From contig NC_089463.1 in NCBI RefSeq assembly GCF_029203305.1, positions 434,001 through 498,000 on the forward strand: a stretch of DNA of 64,000 nt. The letters run 5' to 3'. Shown in pieces: positions 56,874-64,000 of this stretch. The notes below the pieces were generated by a model. The model did no database searches, was not told where the DNA came from, and saw only the letters and a list, made by a program, of their open reading frames with translations. The stretch comes from Yamadazyma tenuis. Lineage: Eukaryota; Ascomycota; Pichiomycetes; Serinales; Debaryomycetaceae. How positions within the stretch are numbered: position 1 is the first letter of the stretch; the number at the start of each line of letters is the position of its first letter. A program made the translations under genes and the position numbers.

Positions 56874-58178
56874 TCATGGATCGAAGTCAGCCAACTGCTT
56901 GTCGTCCTCTTGTGCTTCATTATCAAGATTAAACTCTTCAGCCCCGGACCAGTCCACCAAAATCTCTCTGAAGTTTGACAAATCAGTATTCTTCATGAAG
57001 TCATTCTTTTCCTTCTTCCAGTCCACTTGAACATCCATAAATGCCTTGTCCCACACCTTGTCATAAACAGCCTTGATCTTTGCTTCTTCCTTCTGTCTTA
57101 CCTCTTCCAAAGCCATCCACTCCATGTGCTTCAAGTCGTCCGATGATGGCTCGTAGATATGCCATATCACGTAATGAGGCAAGCCGTAGACGTTATAGCC
57201 CATTCTCTTGGATAACTTTCCAAATGCCTCCGTCTCGGCATGTTTTTCAAACGAAAAAGCTGGGAAATGGGAACCAGTCCGGAAAACCTTGGCTTTGGTC
57301 AATATTGAAACCCCTCCGATTCCATCTAGCTCCATCTCCACCTCGGGGTCTCCATACGGATCTCTTAAGTATGCTAAGTGTGGTCTCCAGGTTTGATATT
57401 CGACATATCCTTCCACAATACATGCATCTTCGTCGAGAGACTCGGCCAACTGCAATCCCCCATCCGACTCCTGCCACGAGTTCAAGTCGTATGGCTGTTG
57501 GTTCCCCAACCAGTCGGGTAAAGGTCTCCACACATTGGGGACAATGACATCTTTATCATGGTGCATCAAATCTTCCAAAATGGTGGGCGGAACCGTCTCA
57601 ACATCGGCGTCTCGCCAGTATACGTGAGAATGGTAGGGTTTGATGGCCACACTCCACAACCAGTTTCTGGCACGAGCCATCAACTTTCTTCTGGGGCCTT
57701 GAGCAGCAAACCCGTGTCTATCACTAAAAGACTGGCCAATGATCTGGCCAAAGTCCTTTTCGAAAATCTCAATCTCACCAAACCGCATGCTGTGATCTGG
57801 GTCGTTTTGGATGGCCATTAAGTGTTTTTTTAAGTTACCCATGGTGTTGTCACTAGAATCACTCACCAAAAATGCCAAATCAATTAAATGGTGGGGATAT
57901 GTCAAATTTCTCATGTGGCCAAAAAACATCGGCAAGTGGGCAGAGGCGTCTCTCAATGGCACGCAGAAAAGCACACGTTCTTCTCGCTGCCAACCGTCTT
58001 TACTTCCTTGGTAATGAGCCAAATCAAAGTATTGCACCAGGTCCTCGAGGCTCTTGAAGCTAGGCAGGTAGAGCCCGGACGCGTCGATTATAAACACCTT
58101 TATCAAGGTTATTATGGTGATAAGTGCTCCGGCTGCAGCTAACCGGAGCCCATTGGTGGAGTCCAACTTGGTGTTCAT
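56874..58178 (-). CDS. VAN1: Van1-like mannan polymerase subunit (Anp1/Mnn9/Van1 family)
   Basis: 434 aa type II Golgi protein: short cytosolic end, one membrane anchor (about residues 11-31), then a luminal glycosyltransferase domain. 'VYWRDADVE' contains the DxD metal/sugar-nucleotide motif. 'DVIVPNVWRPLPDW', 'DLNSWQE', 'DGIGGVSIL' and 'FPAFSFE' track Van1 more closely than Anp1 or Mnn9. With Mnn9, Van1 forms M-Pol I, which starts the alpha-1,6-mannan backbone of N-glycans. It is shorter than S. cerevisiae Van1 (535), chiefly in the stem. The C-terminal tail is acidic. Confidence 0.8.
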   Translation of the reverse strand: MNTKLDSTNGLRLAAAGALITIITLIKVFIIDASGLYLPSFKSLEDLVQYFDLAHYQGSKDGWQREERVLFCVPLRDASAHLPMFFGHMRNLTYPHHLIDLAFLVSDSSDNTMGNLKKHLMAIQNDPDHSMRFGEIEIFEKDFGQIIGQSFSDRHGFAAQGPRRKLMARARNWLWSVAIKPYHSHVYWRDADVETVPPTILEDLMHHDKDVIVPNVWRPLPDWLGNQQPYDLNSWQESDGGLQLAESLDEDACIVEGYVEYQTWRPHLAYLRDPYGDPEVEMELDGIGGVSILTKAKVFRTGSHFPAFSFEKHAETEAFGKLSKRMGYNVYGLPHYVIWHIYEPSSDDLKHMEWMALEEVRQKEEAKIKAVYDKVWDKAFMDVQVDWKKEKNDFMKNTDLSNFREILVDWSGAEEFNLDNEAQEDDKQLADFDP

Positions 58179-60517
58179 TGCCCTAGAACAGTATCAGAAA
58201 CGTTTCAGCCAGCCGTGAAAAAAAAGTGTCGCGCGCTGCCTCAGGAACAGAATGTTGGGCGTGTGTAAACCTTAAAGTAGACAAGCCTCTTTAGACAAAT
58301 ATCTGTAAACAAAATCGGTACACAAACTTGATAGAAAAACATTTGTAAGCTCAACACATGACTTTGCAGAGTGTTTCTTGACCAAGGTTTAGAAATTATG
58401 TGTATTATCTGTGCAGTAGATACTCCAGGCACTGGGGCAACAAAAGTAGTGAAAACCACAGTTCCTAGTTCATTCCTATCCACTTATTTTTTCTGCACTG
58501 GTTGTGGCGATCCCGAAGTTGTACTAGGTTAGGAATATCAATTCATTCAGTCGACAGTCTTCAAATATTATCCCAATTGCTGTACAATGCTACTTTCACC
58601 TAAAGGTAGTATGTCTCCACCCGGAAAGAACCAGTATTTTTTCTGTTCGAGCCGATCCGACAACTTCTTATCTATACCGGATTAGTAGAAATGGTTTGAG
58701 ACAGTCGATCAATTATGAAACTGGAGCCGAAGTTTTGTTTTAAAACCCTCGGGATTCAAATGAGGTTTAGTGAATGACGAGCAATAACCATACGGCTTCT
58801 CTTGGCTCACCATAATAATCTACAATTTAGAGCAATTTTTGTTCATTAGTGCAGGAACAAGTATTACGAGGATCTTCCAAGTTGATGTGGGAAATATTAT
58901 TAAAGAATCGACGAAACCGTTGTAAAGGAACATCCAGCCCAGAGCAGATTTGATGATTGCAAGATGCAATACTAAGGGTACGGAACTCATATGATCAACT
59001 GCAGTAAGTTCGTTTTACTGCGGTAAAGACCGGGTGTGGCGGATCCAAGACAACCGAACGGCATTACTGCAAGTATCATGAGTTAATTTACGATGTCCAG
59101 GTATATTTTTTAGTCTAGTTCATGTAGGTGTACCGCTCATGTGGTTTTCTGCACATTGCCGGTGATTTTCTGCACAATAGCTGTGGGGTTTTGACACGCA
59201 AGACCCAATTAGGAAACTAATAGAATGTCAGACACTTATATTTCATGCACCAGCAATATTCAAGCACACATGGGGTCATCCTTCTAACCGGGGATACAAT
59301 TATCAGTGATAGGAGTCGAGAACAGAGGTTTTGGGGTGTATGTCGTGCCTCTATAATCCAGATGTCGCAATACCCCTACCCAGTGTTGAGTTTCCATACC
59401 CGACCTCCAACAGAAGAGAATAAAGTACATCTAAGAACAGTAGGAGGAAAGCAGTGAAGTTCGTTTGTCTCGGTTAATGTGTTAGCTGCAGCTTTAGGAA
59501 GCAGTTTTAGGAGAAGTTTTAGGAAACAGCGTTGATTTCTCAATTGTGTCACCGGCTATTGCCAGAGATAAAGAGAAGAAGAGTTTGTCCTAAGCATTCT
59601 GGTTTGATGGGTCATCAAGTGTCTGTGGCCGTTATACCGTTTGGTGATAAATGACTATAGTCATCACTGCTTGGTTAGACATTCTTTCAGTTTGCAACAA
59701 AAGCGTGGGCGTGTATCCGCCAAATACTAATATAAATCGTACAAAGTCAAATATGTATCTAACTCTAGATGCTAAACCACAGTTTTGGCTCAAGTGAAAT
59801 TGAACTAGTAGTACTAGATGGTTAACAACCAGGGAGGCATAATTCATAGCCTCGCAGCAGCGCTTAAGGTTGTGTAAATTCTTAAAACATAGGGAGTTGC
59901 GACATACATCCGGGTTACGAGGATCCCCAGACACTAGATTGGTAGATAATGGTTTACCGCGTTGTAGATTAGGGGTAGGTGGGTGCCAGGAGTTTAGGGA
60001 GTGAGCAAATAAGGAGGAATAGCTGTGGGTGGAAGGAGGCATGTTGATTTGTGGACAGTCATGGATAGTCATGGATAGACGGAACAGTTGGTGCCTGGTT
60101 CCGATGTGTTTACGTGTGTCTGATGTCTGATGTCTGATGTCTGATGTCTGAAGTTTGAAACATTGCTCCCCCTCGTAAACCGATCGTACCATAAAATATT
60201 GATGGCATACAGGACCCAATTTTAGACCCCAAACCGCCTTACTAGACTTATTCGGTTACAGGGCCCGCAAATTCTGATACTGTAAATGCATACTGCGGAT
60301 TATCGTCCTGCACCAAAGTCGATAATGCCGGCTGGAACCATCTGATTTATGTGCGAGAATCCAATGGTTTTTCAACCGGGTACCGCCAACTAAGTCCGAA
60401 TGAGGTGACAGGACTTCCAACGAATGATTGTCCCGGACAGGGTTGCCAAATCCCAACCTCCTCTGAGTTATTTAAACCACCTGGATTCCCCTGTCTCACA
60501 TTTGCTCATTACCTAAT
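58179..60517. promoter_or_regulatory. 2.3-kb gene-free region before the bHLH gene
   Basis: The longest gap in the window, between divergent VAN1-like and bHLH genes. It contains a 21-bp-spaced pair of TTTTCTGCACA (59145-59155, 59166-59176), repeated TTTTAGGA(G/A) near 59480-59530, five tandem TGTCTGA units (60117-60151), and a TATTTAAA about 48 bp before the bHLH ATG. An open frame at 59632-60219 (minus) crosses the simple repeat and has no protein-like features. Long upstream regions are usual for yeast regulator genes. Confidence 0.6.
60117..60151. repeat. 7-bp TGTCTGA tandem repeat, five copies
   Basis: Five exact TGTCTGA units followed by a degenerate sixth (AGTTTGA). Just upstream, GTCATGGATA is duplicated. 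Lies about 370 bp before the bHLH start codon. Confidence 0.93.
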
Positions 60518-61249
60518 ATGAACACCTTCAACTACGAATTCCAACCCATATCTCCCATGTCAGACAACGAGGACTGGGTCAAGTACATTAAGTCCGAGGA
60601 CTGCTCCGATGAAGAAATCCCTCAAGACATGTTTGACGGGCCCTTGGATGAGTTTTTCTCAAATGAGTACTCGAGCTACATTTCCTCTAACCAGATGAAC
60701 ACTCCTGTAGACTCCAGCCAAGGCTACAAAATAAACTTGAATTCAGTGAACCATAAGTTGTTAGACCTGGCTACTACCACCGATGACGACAGCTCGTGCC
60801 AGTCGTCGCCACACCAGTCGCTGTCGATTTCGTCGCCCGACGACTTGGTTTTTGACTCCCAGAAACTATCATCTGCCACATCCGGTTCCGGAACCACAAC
60901 TGCCTCGTCCCAAAAAAAAACAAAGAGAATTACCAGGAAGAGAGCTCCTCGCAAAAAGCTCACCGAACACCAAAAAGCTGCTCATAACGTCATTGAGAAG
61001 AAGTACAGAATTAATATCAACACCAAGATTGAGAGCTTGCAGAAGCTCATTCCGTCGGTGGCACGGGAAGAACCTGGCTTCAGAACCCATTCCAAAGCCG
61101 ATGCTGAAAATGATTCCAAACTGAAAAAACTCAACAAATCGTTGATTTTGGACAAGGCCATAGAGTACATAATGTTTTTACAACAGAACCAGTGCAAGGT
61201 GATAGTGGAGAACACGGGCGTTAAGTCCCGGCTCGGACGCTACAATTAA
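60518..61249 (+). CDS. TYE7: bHLH transcription factor, SREBP-type, Tye7-like
   Basis: 243 aa. Acidic, Ser-rich N-terminal half (likely activation region), basic patch at 133-147 (nuclear signal), then a bHLH at about 150-225. The basic region 'AHNVIEKKYRININTKI' has Tyr163 in place of the usual Arg, the mark of SREBP-type bHLH proteins, which can bind E-boxes and sterol-type sites. The helix-loop-helix loop is short and acidic; helix 2 is 'LDKAIEYIMFLQQ'. Small size and no membrane segment fit Tye7, the glycolytic-gene activator in Candida. Hms1/Cph2-type members are alternatives but are usually longer. Confidence 0.78.
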   Translation: MNTFNYEFQPISPMSDNEDWVKYIKSEDCSDEEIPQDMFDGPLDEFFSNEYSSYISSNQMNTPVDSSQGYKINLNSVNHKLLDLATTTDDDSSCQSSPHQSLSISSPDDLVFDSQKLSSATSGSGTTTASSQKKTKRITRKRAPRKKLTEHQKAAHNVIEKKYRININTKIESLQKLIPSVAREEPGFRTHSKADAENDSKLKKLNKSLILDKAIEYIMFLQQNQCKVIVENTGVKSRLGRYN

Positions 61250-61644
61250 CTACTGCTAAAGACCTTTAGATATGCCCTAATGTGATACGTAATAAGTAGT
61301 GCTGTAAACACAGCGAACTGAACGTACTCTGTAAATGTAGGAATGAAACGTGACATTCATTCAAGTACTAAAACCACAGAAGCCGTGCTTGGAATCGTAT
61401 GCTTTTCTATGTATGGCTCCATCACTCCATTTTCGAAACGGGTTTTATCCGAAAAGTTTATCAGCCGTCGGACTTTTCTGGTCCTTTGTCTCTCGGCCGC
61501 CTACATGCTTCATGTACCTCACACTGCAGTCATGCCCCTTGAAAAATAGGTATTGGTATGCGTTTACACAATCTCTTTTGATGTTTGCAACCGCACAAAA
61601 GTCGCGACTCTCAACCAAAATTTGACAACAATACCTCACCCGCC
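61250..61644. promoter_or_regulatory. MON2 upstream / bHLH 3' region
   Basis: 395 bp between two same-strand genes. AT-rich near the bHLH stop, with small ORFs lacking protein-like features. Nothing else recognised. Confidence 0.4.
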
Positions 61645-64000
61645 ATGATAGCTGTAAACCAATTGACAGGCGATTTGACAAGCCTATTGAACGAAACAAA
61701 GAGGCGAAACACAGATGTGCGCCGCAGTTGTGAGGCAGCGTTGTCGGCATTGGCCAAGTATCCTCCAAACCACCCCAATGACCAGTTACTGCCGGCGGAC
61801 AAATCAAAGGTGTTGGCACCATTCTTGATTTCCTGCAACACTGGCAACGCAAGGTTCGCCAACTTGGCGGTTCCTGCTATCCATAAGCTCATAATATCGG
61901 ATGCCATTGATCCCAAGGACTTGGAGCCTTTGTTGAAGTCTTTGTTGGAAGCTACTCATTTGGCCATCGATATCCAGTTGAGAATTCTTCAATGCTTGCC
62001 AAGTCTCATGCAAACCTACGGTACTCATATTAGAGGCGTGTTGCTCTTGAATCTTTTGAGTATCTGCTCGAGCTTGACATCCAACAATAAGTCTACGGTG
62101 GTTATCAACACTGCGTCGGCAACTTTACAACAGCTCTTCACCAATATTTATGATCTTATCCCCGTTGACTTGGCAGGCATACAATTGACGAAATCGGTTC
62201 AGGTGGATGAGAATGAACAGGTTGAGTTGGATGAACTCTCTTATGAGGGTTATCTTATTTTCCTGGACTTGTGTAAGTTGATCGATAACGACTCGCCCAA
62301 GTACTTTAAGAACTTGGCCCATATCAAGACCACTTCTGCATTAGAAATCATAGAGAGCATTCTTTCAATCGATAAGAGTTTGTTCAGCAACCATAGGGAG
62401 TTGTCGTTCTTATTGAGAATACGATTGATTCCTTCGTTGCTAAGAATCATCAACTCATCCACTGACTTTGCCTTGATTATTCGCACCATGAGAATCTTAC
62501 TGGTGTTGATCAGCTCCCAATTGACTCACTTGGTGATAGAAGGAGAAATTGTCCTCAGTATATTGAACCACATATTGTTGAATAATGACAGTCTGGTCTG
62601 GGAAAAGTACGCGGTGCTAGAGCTTTTCAAGGGCCTTTTCTCCGATTTTAATGTCATTCAAACCATTTTCGAACTCTATGATCAGGACCCCAAGAAGAAG
62701 AATGTTATTCAAGAGTTATTATCTATCATTTCCACTTTTTTGCAATACAATTCTCATTTAATGAGAAACTCAATTACCGTTCCCAGCCCTCAGTCTCAAA
62801 ACCAATTATCAAAGCAAAACTCTACCGTCAAAATCTCCATCATGGATCTTCTTGACAAGACTGAACCTCCCAATTTTATTCCTCAAAACTACCCTATTTA
62901 TTTGATCTTCAGTATTCTACTTTCCTTCACAGATGGTATGGCCAAATTTGTTCAATCATTATCTGATAGCGGAAACCCCAAGTCTTTGGAGTATGACATT
63001 GATTTCATCAACAACTTGATTTCTTTAACATATCCAAATTTGTCGATGTTGCTTAAGTCATTCATTCATTCATTGATGGATAATGACTACTTTCATCTAC
63101 TCATCCGCTCGTTGCAAAAATATACCCATACAACTGGTCTACTCGGCTTAAATAGCTTGAGAGATGGTCTATTAACCCTTTTGGCAGAATCAATAGTCAA
63201 GCAGGACCAAGATCTTGATGTTGGTGAAGCTGATAGGTCTGTTCTTCATGAGCAAGGAAAGAACTTGATTGCTTTTGGTGAGTCTCTTGTAGAGTCTTTG
63301 ACCAGTGGTGATGCTGAAAAGAAAAATGGCCTGTCTCAAGGTGACCCTCAACATAAATCCCAAAGGTCTTTGGTCGTAAACTTCAACTCAAGACACATTA
63401 CTTGTCTAAGAGCCTTGGTCAACCTTGCTATTTCCTTGGGGTCGACGTTAACTGATTCTTGGAAAGTCATCTGGATTACCCTTCAATGGTGTGACTACTA
63501 TATAAACGGACCGAACGACTTCAGCTTTGTTAACAAAAAAGAAGAAAATTTTATTCCCAGATTAAGTCAACAAGAAGTCACAAATATCAAAACTTCAATG
63601 AGCAAATTCTATGACAGCATAGATGATTATCCAGTGGAAAGCTATCGGAATCTTATGACTTCATTGGTAGAATTGTTTGAACTGGAATTCGACGACGAGT
63701 CACTCTCTGAAAGCCAACAAGAGCTGTTGGAAACTTGTCCATACAATAAGGTATACTTTGTTAAAGAGATCTATAATGTCAGCAAGATAAACCCCATCAA
63801 GTTCTTGGTAAACAATGGTGAAAGCTTTGAACTTATCAGTAACCTTTTTATTAAGTTTGGTATTACCAAGCAAAAGGGAGTTAACTTCAATTTCAAGATT
63901 TATATCATCAACAAATTTAATGATATCATTAAAAACTTGACCACAGAAAGCTCCAAAACTGATGATAATGTGGTGTTCAACCGTATAAGTGACATTTGCC
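61645..64000 (+). CDS. MON2: Mon2, Golgi/endosome Arf-GEF-like scaffold (5' part)
   Basis: The ATG at 61645 opens a frame that runs without a stop to the right edge: 785 complete codons, gene truncated by the window. The N-terminal DCB domain reads 'LLNETKRRNTDVRRSCEAAL', then HUS-like helical repeats ('INTASATLQQLFTNIYDLIP', 'FLLRIRLIPSLLRIINSS'). Mon2 resembles large Arf-GEFs but lacks a Sec7 domain; it acts with Dop1 and Neo1 in endosome-to-Golgi recycling. The DCB-HUS order without Sec7 by residue 785 supports Mon2 over Sec7. The remaining half lies outside. Confidence 0.9.
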   Translation, partial: MIAVNQLTGDLTSLLNETKRRNTDVRRSCEAALSALAKYPPNHPNDQLLPADKSKVLAPFLISCNTGNARFANLAVPAIHKLIISDAIDPKDLEPLLKSLLEATHLAIDIQLRILQCLPSLMQTYGTHIRGVLLLNLLSICSSLTSNNKSTVVINTASATLQQLFTNIYDLIPVDLAGIQLTKSVQVDENEQVELDELSYEGYLIFLDLCKLIDNDSPKYFKNLAHIKTTSALEIIESILSIDKSLFSNHRELSFLLRIRLIPSLLRIINSSTDFALIIRTMRILLVLISSQLTHLVIEGEIVLSILNHILLNNDSLVWEKYAVLELFKGLFSDFNVIQTIFELYDQDPKKKNVIQELLSIISTFLQYNSHLMRNSITVPSPQSQNQLSKQNSTVKISIMDLLDKTEPPNFIPQNYPIYLIFSILLSFTDGMAKFVQSLSDSGNPKSLEYDIDFINNLISLTYPNLSMLLKSFIHSLMDNDYFHLLIRSLQKYTHTTGLLGLNSLRDGLLTLLAESIVKQDQDLDVGEADRSVLHEQGKNLIAFGESLVESLTSGDAEKKNGLSQGDPQHKSQRSLVVNFNSRHITCLRALVNLAISLGSTLTDSWKVIWITLQWCDYYINGPNDFSFVNKKEENFIPRLSQQEVTNIKTSMSKFYDSIDDYPVESYRNLMTSLVELFELEFDDESLSESQQELLETCPYNKVYFVKEIYNVSKINPIKFLVNNGESFELISNLFIKFGITKQKGVNFNFKIYIINKFNDIIKNLTTESSKTDDNVVFNRISDIC

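Noticed and set aside
59632..60219. 195-codon minus-strand open frame in the large intergenic region
   Set aside because: It starts at a TTG, runs through the TGTCTGA simple repeat, and has no domain, conserved motif or protein-like composition.
60256..60456. Small minus-strand frame before the bHLH gene
   Set aside because: Short, no conserved features, within the likely promoter.
1..64000. Retrotransposon, LTR, DNA transposon, viral or CRISPR sequence
   Set aside because: No reverse transcriptase, integrase, transposase or Gag-like frame, no paired LTRs and no regularly spaced direct repeats were seen.

Overview
This window is ordinary nuclear chromosome from a budding yeast. Almost all genes are single uninterrupted ORFs, the proteins are ascomycete-specific versions of retromer, Ski, autophagy, V-ATPase, TFIIH, Pol III and mitoribosome components, and the one tRNA gene is an intron-containing tRNA-Pro(UGG). 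The gene content (a SOU/carbonyl-reductase type SDR pair, a Tye7-like bHLH, an eIF3m-like PCI protein that Saccharomyces lacks) points to the CUG-Ser clade (Debaryomycetaceae and relatives). The two CTG codons I checked against remembered family sequences both fall at hydrophilic positions, as expected if CTG reads as Ser. The species cannot be fixed from the sequence alone.

Layout. 1-5.4 kb: 3' end of an eIF3m-like gene, folylpolyglutamate synthase (minus), a divergent cyclin-box protein, and homocitrate synthase with Gcn4-type sites and a TATA box. 5.6-12 kb: a GYF-domain protein, a CASTOR-like ACT protein and the retromer sorting nexin Vps5. 12.3-16.5 kb: a metabolic block, all on the minus strand, in which two short-chain dehydrogenases flank SDH1. 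17.4 kb: tRNA-Pro. 17.9-34.7 kb: V-ATPase subunit D, a Syf1-like splicing factor, a Sbe2-like protein, Afg1, Atg13, Ski3, RNA polymerase III C82 and an aquaporin. 35.8-40.4 kb: a 1512-residue, very acidic, repeat-rich protein with a basic AT-hook-like tail. 40.5-58.2 kb: a mitochondrial carrier, mitoribosomal bS21, NECAP, Ssl2, an Srp40-like Ser/Asp protein, an Lpx1-like hydrolase, a mitochondrial P-loop NTPase, Hul5, Pho13, a small unknown protein, Pop7, a PQ-loop transporter and a Van1-like mannosyltransferase. 58.2-60.5 kb: the longest gene-free stretch, in front of a Tye7-like bHLH gene. 61.6 kb to the end: the 5' part of MON2.

The genes are mostly unrelated housekeeping functions and do not form one pathway. 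The exception is the SDR-SDH1-SDR block (polyol/ketose redox next to respiration). No mobile element, virus, CRISPR array or rRNA gene was seen. The least explained material is non-coding: GC-rich intergenic islands, tandem or inverted repeats in promoters, an upstream ORF whose stop overlaps the FPGS start codon, and a tRNA-like fragment beside tRNA-Pro. In coding sequence, the acidic repeat protein and an NTPase with an altered Walker B strand stand out.
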